A stretch of 64,000 nt of DNA from Saccharothrix espanaensis DSM 44229 (lineage in GTDB: Bacteria; Actinomycetota; Actinomycetes; Mycobacteriales; Pseudonocardiaceae): positions 6,448,001 to 6,512,000 of the forward strand of contig NC_019673.1 of assembly GCF_000328705.1 (NCBI RefSeq), read 5' to 3'. Position numbers and translations under genes: made by a program. Below, piece by piece: positions 24,288 to 32,823 of this stretch; within the stretch, counting starts at the first letter, position 1; every line of letters begins with the position of its first letter. The notes beneath the pieces were generated by a model. It worked only from the letters and a program-made list of their open reading frames with translations. It did not search any database and was not told where the DNA came from.

Positions 24288-25049
24288 TCAGCGGTAGTCG
24301 GTGAGGCCGTCGGCCAGCTCGGCGTCGTCGCCGTCCAGAGCCCCGGCCAGTGCCTGTTGCAGGGCGAACGTGCCCTGGTAGGCGGCGATCCGGTGGCCTA
24401 CCGGTGGGTTTTCCAGGTCCGCCAGGATCCGGGCGAGCAGGGTGGGGCCGTAGCTCGCGCCGATCGCCGCCAGGTCCTCCGCCGGATCGCCGATCGACAC
24501 CTCGTCCCAGTCCACGATCCCGGACAGCGTCGGGCCTTCCACCCACAGCACGTTCTCGCCGCCGAGGTCGCCGTGCACGAGGCCGGTCGCGACGTGGTCC
24601 AACGCCAGCACCGCGGTCAGCTCGCGAGAGGCCCGCTCCCGCCCGTCACCACTCATCAACGGGAACAGTTCGGCCCGGACGCCGTCCGCGAACTTGCTCC
24701 ATCGCAACGGATCGGCGACCGGAACGACGTCCGGGAAGTCTACTTCGGACAGCGCGCGCAGCACCCGGGCGAACTCCCGCGCCACCACGTCGATCGCGAC
24801 GTCGACGCCCGACTGGTCGAGGGGTTCGCCGGGCACCCGGGTCAGGACCAGGTGGTACTCGCCCAGCGGCGCGGGCCGGATCGCCGCCAACGGGCGCGGG
24901 ATCGCCGTGCCCAGGTCGAGCGTGCCCAGCTGTTCCAGCAGGGCGGCCCGACCGGGCAGTTCGGCCGCGGCGGCGGCTGTCTTCGGGTAGCGCAGGACCC
25001 GGTCGGGGGTGATGACGACGTCGTGGAACTGACCGCTGTGCACGCTCAC
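24288..25049 (-). CDS. Aminoglycoside phosphotransferase-like kinase
   Basis: 253 aa, APH/choline-kinase fold. The catalytic loop is LVHGDLGGENVLW (HxDxxxxN) and the metal-binding motif is IVDWDEVSIGDPAEDL. The N-lobe has a weak nucleotide loop (RVLRYPKTAAAAAEL). Members phosphorylate aminoglycosides, macrolides or small metabolites; nothing here identifies the substrate. GTG 25049 lies about 12 nt after GGAAGG. It converges with the hydrolase gene at 24243. Confidence 0.78.
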   Translation of the reverse strand: MSVHSGQFHDVVITPDRVLRYPKTAAAAAELPGRAALLEQLGTLDLGTAIPRPLAAIRPAPLGEYHLVLTRVPGEPLDQSGVDVAIDVVAREFARVLRALSEVDFPDVVPVADPLRWSKFADGVRAELFPLMSGDGRERASRELTAVLALDHVATGLVHGDLGGENVLWVEGPTLSGIVDWDEVSIGDPAEDLAAIGASYGPTLLARILADLENPPVGHRIAAYQGTFALQQALAGALDGDDAELADGLTDYR

Positions 25050-25272
25050 GTCACCGCATCCTTCCGTGTTGAGGGCTCGGAAGCCGGCGGATTGCGCCGT
25101 CCACGAAGTGACCCGATCACGTCCGGATCCTGGACAGCGCGGCTTATTCCCGCGATTTTCGCGCCGTCCCACCACGTGGCGGCCACTGTCGGCGACACCG
25201 GAGCCCACTCCACACTGCGGATCACGTCGAGCCGCCGCGGCGTGGCCGGCCGCACCCGACCGGAGGGATCCG

Positions 25273-25788
25273 ATGACCGTCGAAACGCAGTTGAACCAGG
25301 TCGACATCCAAGCGGTCGGCGCGCTCGTCGCCGCCGTCCAGCAGGATGCCGTGAAGGCCCGCACGACGTGGGCCGCGCACGTGACGTGGCAGGGCGGTTT
25401 CCGCTCCGAGGCGAAGGTGCGCGGCTTCGAGCCGACGCCGTCGGACGAGCCGGCCGCGCTGGGCGGCGGGGACAGCGCGCCCAACCCGGTCGAGCAACTG
25501 CTCAGCGCGCTGGGCAACTGCCTGGCGGTCGGGTACGCGGCGAACGCCACGGTGGCCGGGATCGCCATCGACCGGCTCACCGTCGATATCAAGGGCGACG
25601 TCGACCTGCACGTGTTCCTCGGCCTGAAGGAGGGGCACGCGGGCTTCGACTCGATCGCGGTCAAGGTGCGGATCGAGTCGGAAGCGCCGCGCGCGGACCT
25701 GGAAGCGTTGCATGCCAAGGTGGTCGCGTCCTCCCCCGTCGGTCACACGCTGGGCAGCGCGGTGCCGGTGGCGGTCGAACTGACCTGA
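25273..25788 (+). CDS. OsmC family protein lacking the second conserved cysteine
   Basis: 171 aa with the OsmC/Ohr fold pattern: PNPVEQLLSALGNCLAVGY carries the first catalytic Cys. The second family Cys, normally in a C-P-V motif, is replaced: the chain reads VVASSPVGHTLGSAVPV. OsmC proteins reduce organic peroxides with a two-Cys cycle, so this one would need a one-Cys mechanism or another role. ATG 25273 follows GGAGGG (25262-25267). Its 3' end overlaps the 3' end of the convergent DUF4267 gene by 46 bp. Confidence 0.85.
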   Translation: MTVETQLNQVDIQAVGALVAAVQQDAVKARTTWAAHVTWQGGFRSEAKVRGFEPTPSDEPAALGGGDSAPNPVEQLLSALGNCLAVGYAANATVAGIAIDRLTVDIKGDVDLHVFLGLKEGHAGFDSIAVKVRIESEAPRADLEALHAKVVASSPVGHTLGSAVPVAVELT

Positions 25789-26174
25789 GTCCGGCGCTGC
25801 TCGACCAGCAGCAGCACGCCGATCAGCAGGACGAGAGCGGCGGCGGAACCGTGCACGGCGAGCGCGAAGCCGACGGTTCCGCCGTGGGTGGCGACGGCGA
25901 TGCAGTCGCCGATGGGCATGATCGCGTCGGTCAGGGCGACCCAGCCCAGCGCGCGGCGGTGGCCGAGCAGCAGCAGGACCAGGGCGGTCAGGGCGTAGGC
26001 GATGTCCCGGACGCCCTTGACGATGTAGTAGCCGCTGCCCTCGTCCGTCGGCCACGGCGTGATGCCGAAGCCCGAGGCCGCGCCCTCGCCGTCGATCAGG
26101 AAGCTGAGACCGAAGTACAGGCCCGCCAGGACGAGGAGCAGGGCCAGGCCGGTGTTCACGCGCTTGAGGGTCAT
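25743..26174 (-). CDS. DUF4267-type four-helix membrane protein
   Basis: 143 aa with four membrane helices and the conserved YYIVKGVRDIAYALTALVLL and ALGWVALTDAIMPIGD segments seen in DUF4267 proteins. Function is unknown. ATG 26174 faces the TetR gene across 85 bp that contain repeated CTAG-type operators, so TetR very probably represses it. Confidence 0.75.
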   Translation of the reverse strand: MTLKRVNTGLALLLVLAGLYFGLSFLIDGEGAASGFGITPWPTDEGSGYYIVKGVRDIAYALTALVLLLLGHRRALGWVALTDAIMPIGDCIAVATHGGTVGFALAVHGSAAALVLLIGVLLLVEQRRTQVSSTATGTALPSV

Positions 26175-26187
26175 CGTCGCTCCGTTG

Positions 26188-26251
26188 CTAGCGCTGCTAG
26201 GTGTGAGAGCGACACTAGATCTAGCTACGCCCCTTTGTCTAGCGGTGCTAG
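26188..26251. promoter_or_regulatory. Operator cluster between DUF4267 and tetR genes
   Basis: Three CTAG-based dyads: CTAGCGCTGCTAG (26188-26200), the perfect palindrome CTAGATCTAG (26215-26224) and CTAGCGGTGCTAG (26239-26251). The outer two differ at one base and are 51 bp apart centre to centre. TAGTGT (26249-26254) just before the tetR GTG could be a -10 overlapped by the third operator, which would give autorepression. Confidence 0.75.
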
Positions 26252-26259
26252 TGTGAGGT

Positions 26260-26844
26260 GTGTCCATCCAGCAGCGCCGCGAGCGCGAACGAGCGGAACG
26301 CCACCGGCTGATCGTCGACGCGGCCCGCGACCTGGCTGAGTCCGAAGGCTGGGACGCGGTGACCACGCGTCGGCTCGCCGAGCGCGTGGAGTACAGCCAG
26401 CCCGTGCTGTACAGCCATTTCAAGGGCAAGGACGCGATCGTGCGCGCGGTCGCCGTGGACGGTTTCGCCGTCCTGGCGGGCCTGTTGCGCACCGCGCGCA
26501 CCGGCAAGGAGGGGGCTGCCGCCCTGCGCGCGACGGCCGAGACGTACCTGGACTTCGCCGCCGAACGTCCGGCGCTCTACGACGCGATGTTCGTCCAACG
26601 CGTGGACATCCCGTTCGGGACGGCCGAGACCCCGGCGGAGCTCAGGGCGGCGTTCGAGGAGTTCGTCGCGACGGTGGCCCCCCTGGCGGGCCACCGGGAC
26701 CCGGAAACCCTGATCGAGGTCTTCTGGAGCTCCCTGCACGGCCTGGCCACCCTGACCGCCGGCCGCCGCCTACGCCCCGACCACCACCGAGCCCGCCTGG
26801 ACCTCCTGCTGACGAGCCTGCTGAACCACCCGGAACCCACCTGA
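26260..26844 (+). CDS. TetR family repressor
   Basis: 194 aa. N-terminal HTH: RHRLIVDAARDLAESEGWDAVT, helix-turn-helix around TTRRLAERVEYSQPVLYSHF, then a C-terminal ligand domain with a TetR_C-like QR-V-x-P pattern. It likely represses itself and the divergent DUF4267 gene through the CTAG operators in the shared 85-bp region. GTG 26260 lies 5 nt after a TAGTGT -10 candidate, so the mRNA may have almost no leader. The inducer is unknown. Confidence 0.88.
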   Translation: MSIQQRRERERAERHRLIVDAARDLAESEGWDAVTTRRLAERVEYSQPVLYSHFKGKDAIVRAVAVDGFAVLAGLLRTARTGKEGAAALRATAETYLDFAAERPALYDAMFVQRVDIPFGTAETPAELRAAFEEFVATVAPLAGHRDPETLIEVFWSSLHGLATLTAGRRLRPDHHRARLDLLLTSLLNHPEPT

Positions 26845-26957
26845 CCCCGCTCACCCGCTCGGGCGTCGACACCGGCCGGCTCTGTCCCCGGACCGACCTC
26901 TACGGCACCGCGACGGCCTGCCGGCGATCGCGGAACGACTGAGCAAGTCGTTCGGGG

Positions 26958-27557
26958 TCAACCGGTCGGCCGGTCCCCTTGTCCGCCCTCGGCCTCGGGC
27001 AGTTGCGGTTTGCCCGCCGGCGGCATGGGCTGGAGGGACTTCCACGTGAGTGCGGGCAACGGGCCGCTGGAGATACCGAGGTCCAGACGGGCACGGTCGT
27101 AGAACTCGTTGCGCAGGCGCATCGCCCGGCGGTAGGCGTCCAGGAACGAAGACGCCTCAGGGTGGCTGTCCCGCAGGATTTGCTCCAGCCCCCAGACCTG
27201 CTCGCTCCACGCCCGTGCTGCGGCGATCGTCGCTGGTTCGCCGAGGAGCAGGACCGTCTCCCACCGGGCCGCCCGCACGGTCTCCGCCTCCGCCAAGGCG
27301 TCCAGCGACGAGTCGAGGTCCACGTCCCGGCCCGTCGACAGCAACCCCTTGGTCTCCGCGATCCGCCGACACAGCCGGACCATCTGCTTGACCGCCTCCC
27401 CGTACTCCGAGTACGCGAGCAGCCGCTTGTCGTCCCACCGCGCCGCCTGCGCCCGCCGCCACCGGGTCCGCTCGGCGGCGGACGTGAAGACGAACGTGGC
27501 CACCGAACCGAGCAGGACCCCGACGATGGTCAACACCTGCGCGACAACCGGGTTCAC
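26958..27557 (-). CDS. Small membrane-anchored helical protein downstream of the HNH-STAND gene
   Basis: 199 aa. One N-terminal membrane helix (QVLTIVGVLLGSVATFVFT, residues about 8-27) is followed by a charged cytoplasmic helical domain of about 140 residues (WDDKRLLAYSEYGEAVKQM and onward) and a Pro-rich tail. No enzyme motif. Similar tail-less TM-plus-helix proteins are common in actinomycetes with unknown roles. GTG 27557 puts the membrane helix right at the N-terminus; ATG 27596 would add 13 residues. It lies 179 bp downstream of the HNH-NB-ARC-TPR gene on the same strand and could be its partner, but the gap leaves this open. Confidence 0.6.
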   Translation of the reverse strand: MNPVVAQVLTIVGVLLGSVATFVFTSAAERTRWRRAQAARWDDKRLLAYSEYGEAVKQMVRLCRRIAETKGLLSTGRDVDLDSSLDALAEAETVRAARWETVLLLGEPATIAAARAWSEQVWGLEQILRDSHPEASSFLDAYRRAMRLRNEFYDRARLDLGISSGPLPALTWKSLQPMPPAGKPQLPEAEGGQGDRPTG

Positions 27558-27736
27558 CGCCCCAGCCTGCCACCCACCGCACCAATCCACCGACATGTCG
27601 ACCGAACAGCCTTCGGGTCCAACGACATTGCCCCCGTGCGGCCCTCGGAACACGTCCGTCCGGACGACATGCCGGCATCCGGCGATGTCGCCATAGCGCG
27701 GTAGGCCAGGGTGCCCCGGCCTTGGCGCTTGGCCGG

Positions 27737-30511
27737 TCACTCCGCCAGGACGGATCGCGCCTGTCGAAAGGCTTGTTGTGCTTCGACTTCGCGGTTGTCC
27801 CGCGACAGGGCGTTGCCCAAGGCGTTCCAGGTCCGGCTCTGGGCGTCGCGGTCACCGACCTGTTCGTAGAGGGCGACGGCACGGCGGTAGGCGGCGATGG
27901 CCGGCTTGACGCGACCCGCCGCCTGCATCGCCTGACCGAGGTGGTGCCAGGCACCGGCTTCGCTGTCGGCATCACCGAGGTCCCGCCAGAGGGCTTGGGC
28001 GTGCCGGAACGCCGTGTCCGCCTCGCCGAACCGGCCGCGGTGGTGGAGCAGCCGCCCCAGGCCCGAACAGGTGGCGGCTTCGCCGTGCCGATCGGTTCCG
28101 GCCTTGTAGGCGGTCAGGGCTTGGCGGTAGGTGTCGAGCGCTTCCTCCGGCCTTCCGAGGTCTTCCAGTGTCCACGCGAGGTTGCGCAGGGTGTTGCCCT
28201 CACGGTTCTTGTTGTCGGACTTGCCGTATGCGATCTGCGCGTGACGGTACGCAGTTGCGGCCTCGTCGTGTCGTCGCGCGTCGCTCAGCACGACGCCCAA
28301 GTTGTTCCAGGCTTGACCTTCCTGGTCCGCGAAGCCGGTGCGGTGGGCGATGTCCGCAGCTCGCCGGTACTCGGTGATCGCATCGTCCAGCCGACCCATG
28401 TCGACGTACGCAACGGCGATGCTGTTCCTCATCCACGCTTCGTAGTCCGGGTCGCCGGTCTCCTGGAGGATGGCCACGGAGGTGGAGTACGCGGCGAGCG
28501 CCTCGTCGAAGCGCTTCACCCTGCGTAGGGCAAGGCCGATGTTGCCCGAGACCAACCCCTCGTTGTTGCGGTCGGGGACCTCCTGCCACAGCGCGAGAGA
28601 CGCTCGCAGCCGGGACACGGCTGCCTCGTGCTGCTCGTTCTCCCCCAGCGCCAGGCCCAGGAGGTTCAAGGCGCGGGCTCGCTGCCGCGTGTCGCCGAGT
28701 TCGGTGGCGGCGGCGTGGGCGTGCCGGGCGAGGTCCAACTGGTCCTTCGCGCCGTCCCGGCGCTCTTGCAGGTACATGCACATCGCACCGGTCAGGTCCA
28801 CGGCGATCATGTGCCGGGCGGTGCGGGTGGCCGTCGCGACGGTCTTGACGAGCGTGGTCCGGTGCGTGTCCAGCCACGTCTCCGCCTCGAACCGGTTCCG
28901 GAACGCCGTCGAGGCCGCTCGTTTCGACGGTGGCTGGTAGTACTCGCCGGCGGCTCGGGCGGTGGTGACGTAGTACTGGAACAGTCTGGTCACGGCGGCG
29001 TGGTGGTCGTCGTCTTCCTGGTGTGTCGCGTGGATGTGGGCGCGGACCAGGTCGTGCATCCGCCAGCGGCCGTGGGCGGTGTGCAGCAGGTGCGCTTGGT
29101 GCAACGCGCGGAGCCGGCTCGCGGCGAGGGGTTCGGACACGTCGGCCAGCGCGGCCGCCGCGGCGGTGGAGATGTCGGGGCCGAGGTCGATGGTGAGCAG
29201 GCGCAGCAGGCTCGCAGCGTCGGGGTCCCGCTCCTGTAGGCGTCGCCAGGACACTTCGATGACGCCCGCGACCTCTCGTCCTCCGTGTTGCAGCACGGCA
29301 AGTCGGGTGGTGGCGTCGTCCAGCGTGTCGGCCAGCGCCGCCACGGTCAGGGCGGGGTCGTCGGCCAGCAGCGCCGCGGCGATCCCTACGGTCAACGGTA
29401 ATCGGCCGCAGACCAGGACCAGTCGCTCGGCGGCGGCCCGGTCCTCGCCGGCCCTGGTGTCCTGCGGGCTGTGCCGCCGAAGGCTCTGGTAAAGCAGGGT
29501 CAACGACTCACGCCGGGACAGCACGTCCAGTTCCAGCCGGCGGGTGCTGGGCAGGGTCAGCGTGTCGCGGGTGGTCACCACCGCCCGGTGCGCCGAGTGC
29601 CGGGGCAACAGGTCGAGCACCTGCTCGGCGGTCGAGGCGTTGTCCAGGACGAGCAGCACGGGCTGCTTGCGTGCGGCGAGAGCGGCGAGGTGGTGGTGGT
29701 AGGCGGTGGCCTGTTCGATGCTGGTCGCCGGGATCCGCTCCGTCGGCATACCCAGCGCGTACAGCAACGGCGCGAACACCTGCCCCGGCCGGATCCGCCG
29801 GTCGTCGGGGTCGTAGCCGCGCAGGTTGACCATCACCGCACCGCCCGGGAACCACCCCCGGTCCACGGCCACGGCCGCCGCGTGCTGCGCCAGAGCGGTC
29901 TTGCCGACCCCGCCCATGCCCGCGACCGCCGAGACCACCACGGCACCGGGCACGTCAGCCGGCCGGGCGGACCCGCCCCGAGCGGGAGCCAGGCTGTCCA
30001 ACAACGTCCGCAACTCCGGTGCCCGGCCCACGAACAAGTCGGGTGCCGCCACCCGCGTACCGGCGACCGGGACCACCGCCGTCTCTGCGGCCGGCTCTGG
30101 TGCCTGGGCGTGCACAGCGTTTTCTTCGGAACGGCCGGATGCCACCAGATCGGCTTCCACCCCGTTCCCGGCCTGATGCGCAGCGGAGTCGAGGAGGCGC
30201 TCGACCCAAGCCTCGTGATCCTTCTTGAGCTTCCGCAGGAGTTCGGTCGTGTAGTGCAGGGGCTGGTCGTCGACCTTCTTGTGGTCGACCCGGCACAGCA
30301 GCACCAGATTCGCATAGCGGTCGACCTGGGCAGGAGGACATTCGCCGTGGCGCGGGCCTCCCGGCGAGCGCGCCGCGATGTGGGCCTCGTCGCCGACGAT
30401 CGAGTCCTCGTCGGTCGATGTCCGTTCCGTGACCAGGAGTCGGCGGCACAGCGCGCACCGGTTCCCGGATCGCCCCCACAGCAGCTTGCGGTCTTTGTCG
30501 CTGATGCCCAC
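27737..30511 (-). CDS. STAND protein: HNH nuclease - NB-ARC ATPase - TPR (bacterial NLR-like)
   Basis: 924 aa. Residues 5-105 form an HNH nuclease: C19-x2-C22, catalytic H44 in GDEAHI, N68 in YANLVLLC and C73-x3-H77, followed by an HNH-type helix (LLRKLKKDHEAW). An Ala-rich linker leads to an NB-ARC ATPase: Walker A GMGGVGKT at 198-205 and Walker B LLVLDNAS near 295, then VVTTRDTL, GRLPLTVGIAA and MHDLVRAH. About 330 C-terminal residues are eight or so TPRs. This effector-STAND-repeat order is that of bacterial anti-phage NLRs; the TPRs would sense and the nuclease would act on DNA (inference). GTG 30511 is preferred over GTG 30532 because CAGGA precedes it and HNH homologues start here. Confidence 0.85.
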   Translation of the reverse strand: MGISDKDRKLLWGRSGNRCALCRRLLVTERTSTDEDSIVGDEAHIAARSPGGPRHGECPPAQVDRYANLVLLCRVDHKKVDDQPLHYTTELLRKLKKDHEAWVERLLDSAAHQAGNGVEADLVASGRSEENAVHAQAPEPAAETAVVPVAGTRVAAPDLFVGRAPELRTLLDSLAPARGGSARPADVPGAVVVSAVAGMGGVGKTALAQHAAAVAVDRGWFPGGAVMVNLRGYDPDDRRIRPGQVFAPLLYALGMPTERIPATSIEQATAYHHHLAALAARKQPVLLVLDNASTAEQVLDLLPRHSAHRAVVTTRDTLTLPSTRRLELDVLSRRESLTLLYQSLRRHSPQDTRAGEDRAAAERLVLVCGRLPLTVGIAAALLADDPALTVAALADTLDDATTRLAVLQHGGREVAGVIEVSWRRLQERDPDAASLLRLLTIDLGPDISTAAAAALADVSEPLAASRLRALHQAHLLHTAHGRWRMHDLVRAHIHATHQEDDDHHAAVTRLFQYYVTTARAAGEYYQPPSKRAASTAFRNRFEAETWLDTHRTTLVKTVATATRTARHMIAVDLTGAMCMYLQERRDGAKDQLDLARHAHAAATELGDTRQRARALNLLGLALGENEQHEAAVSRLRASLALWQEVPDRNNEGLVSGNIGLALRRVKRFDEALAAYSTSVAILQETGDPDYEAWMRNSIAVAYVDMGRLDDAITEYRRAADIAHRTGFADQEGQAWNNLGVVLSDARRHDEAATAYRHAQIAYGKSDNKNREGNTLRNLAWTLEDLGRPEEALDTYRQALTAYKAGTDRHGEAATCSGLGRLLHHRGRFGEADTAFRHAQALWRDLGDADSEAGAWHHLGQAMQAAGRVKPAIAAYRRAVALYEQVGDRDAQSRTWNALGNALSRDNREVEAQQAFRQARSVLAE

Positions 30512-30680
30512 CGTGACATCCTGCCGGACCACGCGATCGCGGGCCGAGGCGTGGACCGGTCACGCTCTCAGGGCGTGTGCACAAGCCAAAGCCGGGCGTT
30601 GTCCAGGGGTGAGGGCGGCTCGGCAGCACACGCCGGCAGCCGCGACGGCCGACCTGGTCCGGGACGGTACCGACGTTCGG

Positions 30681-31820
30681 TCAGGTGGCAGCGATGTCGA
30701 GCTTGCCGATCCTGTTCGTGGTCAGCAGGCCGAACCAGACGGCACCGGGCTGGTGGACGTTGATGTCGCAGGGGTAGGAGGCCGACGAGGGCGTGCTCCA
30801 CATCCGGACCTCGTGGGTGACCGGGTCGAACCGGGCGATCTGGTTGCCCAGCCCGAACAACGCCGGGAAGCTGACCGCGAAGTAGATGTTGCCGTCACTG
30901 GCCTCGGCGATCGGGCCCGGCATCGGCAGCGGGTTGCCGATGCTGCCGACGCCCAGCCCGTCGAGGATGCTGGTGAGCAGCCCTCCCACGCCCAGCAGCG
31001 GGTACTCGGTGATCTGCCCGGTGGCGGGGTTGATGCGGGCGATCTTCATGCCCAGGGCTTCGGCGACCCAGATTGTGCCGTCGGAGGCAGTGCGCACGCC
31101 GACCGGGAACGAGGCCGGGGTGGGCATCGTGTACTGGGTGAACACGTGCGTGTCGACGTCGAGGGTGGCGACTTTGTTCAGCTGCGGCACGTCGAACACC
31201 ACGGTGCGCCCGGGTCCCGGTTTGATGATGCCGAACAGCGCGCCGAGTTGGCCGAGGATCTCGCCGGGCACGCGGTACTTGCTCCACTGCCCGGTGGCGG
31301 GGTCGTAGCGGCCGATGGAATCCAGCCCGCCCAGGGTGAACCACAACGCGTTGTCCGCTCCCAGGGCCAGGTCGTTGGCCAGCCCGACACCGCTGTGCAG
31401 CGGGATGCCCAGCGGCCGCAGGTCGAAGGCGTTGGCCCACGGCAGCGGGAACTCGGTCATGGAACCGTCGGCGGTGTCCACGCGCAGCAGGCTGTTGCCC
31501 GTCACCTGGGGCATCCACAGGTCGCCCGCCGGGTCCAGGTCCATGCCGCCGGGAACGGACAGCGGCATCGGCGTGGAGAAGTTGACGAACTGCCCGGTGG
31601 CCGGGTCAAACCGGGCGACCTGACTGCTCAGGTACTGCTCGACCCACAGCGCCCCGCTGTGGTCGAACTCCACCTCGCACACACCCCCGACCGGCAGCGA
31701 CGAGGGAACCGGGCCGTACTCGGTGATCGGCGTCGCCGCCCCGGCGGGGACCGGCACGAGCCCCGACACGAACAGCGCCACCACGACCGCGGGCAACAAC
31801 TTCCGCCGTGTTGATCTCAT
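30681..31820 (-). CDS. Secreted Vgb-like beta-propeller protein
   Basis: 379 aa. A signal peptide (MRSTRRKLLPAVVVALFVSG, cleavage near AGAA) precedes repeated blades of the type IARFDPATGQ-x-x-EYPLP and GTIWVAEALGMKIARINP. These match the virginiamycin B lyase (Vgb)/streptogramin lyase propeller family. The lyase active-site histidines are not evident, so it is more likely a secreted binding or scaffold protein than a true lyase. ATG 31820 is preceded by CCCGGAG. No partner is nearby. Confidence 0.75.
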   Translation of the reverse strand: MRSTRRKLLPAVVVALFVSGLVPVPAGAATPITEYGPVPSSLPVGGVCEVEFDHSGALWVEQYLSSQVARFDPATGQFVNFSTPMPLSVPGGMDLDPAGDLWMPQVTGNSLLRVDTADGSMTEFPLPWANAFDLRPLGIPLHSGVGLANDLALGADNALWFTLGGLDSIGRYDPATGQWSKYRVPGEILGQLGALFGIIKPGPGRTVVFDVPQLNKVATLDVDTHVFTQYTMPTPASFPVGVRTASDGTIWVAEALGMKIARINPATGQITEYPLLGVGGLLTSILDGLGVGSIGNPLPMPGPIAEASDGNIYFAVSFPALFGLGNQIARFDPVTHEVRMWSTPSSASYPCDINVHQPGAVWFGLLTTNRIGKLDIAAT

Positions 31821-32137
31821 GGCCACTCCGGGATCGGCTGTCCACTGGACATTCGCATCGAGTAAAGCGCTTTCGTGCGCAGGTGGCGCAAACAAGCACC
31901 CAAATGGCCCAAGCACCTGCTCCTGGCCGCCGGTCTGCCTGCTCGACCTCGAAACGTCCGCTCGTGCCGATGACGGCCGGGGACCGCTTCGGTGCCTTCG
32001 AGGAGATCTTCCTGGCCGGACACCCCGGGCACCGCTACCTGTTGGCGCTGGAAAGCCCCGTTCCACCACACGAACACCGGCTCGGGTGTCGGTTCAGCGG
32101 GCACTCGCTCCACACCGTTCGGCGTTGTGCGCCTGAG
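31821..32137. other. Gap between the propeller and cyanase genes
   Basis: I see no gene, repeat or clear hairpin here. It should contain the promoter of the propeller gene (minus strand, just right of 31820) and the end of the cyanase transcript. Confidence 0.4.
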
Positions 32138-32587
32138 TCACCACCGGTAGTCGAGGAACTTGCCGTCGAAGGTGATCACCACCCGGTCGCCGTCGGGGTC
32201 CGGACGGCGCGTGATGTCGACCTTGAAGTTGATCGCGCTCATGATGCCGTCGCCGAACTCCTCGTGGATCAACTCCTTGAGCGCCGGCCCGTAGACCGAC
32301 AGCGCCTCGACGAAGCGGTAGATCGTCGGGTCGTTCATGACGGCCGGGTCGGTGCTGCGGGTGGGCTGGCGCCGGAGGCTCTCCGCGACCGCGTCGTCCA
32401 GGTCGAGAAGACCGCAGACCGTGCCGGCCTGTTCCGGTGTCATCGGGTGTTGTCCGAGCAGGGCGGCGGTGGCCCACACGACCGGGGCACCCAGCTCTTC
32501 GGCGATCTGCGCCCAGGTCAGGCCCTTGCGCACCCGGGCGGCGACCACCAGGTCGGCGGCGTCGGACTTGCTCATGATCGGCGTCAT
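32138..32587 (-). CDS. cynS: Cyanate hydratase (cyanase)
   Basis: 149 aa. The N-terminal helical DNA-binding-like domain (KGLTWAQIAEELGAPVVWAT) is followed by the catalytic core YRFVEALSVYGPALKELIHE and the FGDGIMSAINF motif. The catalytic Arg, Glu and Ser of E. coli CynS fall in these two motifs. The enzyme decomposes cyanate with bicarbonate to ammonia and CO2, as a decamer in the cytoplasm. ATG 32587 has AGGAGAG 6 nt upstream. No carbonic anhydrase or transporter gene (cynT, cynX) is adjacent. Confidence 0.92.
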   Translation of the reverse strand: MTPIMSKSDAADLVVAARVRKGLTWAQIAEELGAPVVWATAALLGQHPMTPEQAGTVCGLLDLDDAVAESLRRQPTRSTDPAVMNDPTIYRFVEALSVYGPALKELIHEEFGDGIMSAINFKVDITRRPDPDGDRVVITFDGKFLDYRW

Positions 32588-32823
32588 GGCGATCTCTCCT
32601 AGGTCGCGGCGTGCGCACCGACCTTCCCAGGTTCGTTGCGGCGCTGTAAACGATCACTCCCGAAGTCACCGACCTCGGGAGTGACGCTGACGTCATCCGG
32701 CGCTCGCACAACGGTCACTGGACTGCCGAGCCGGTGTGCGGATGATCGAGGAGCAGGGAAGGGTTCGCGGTGGAGGTGGAAGCCTTCGCCGGTGATCGGC
32801 TCGCAGGGCGAGTGCGCCGACAG

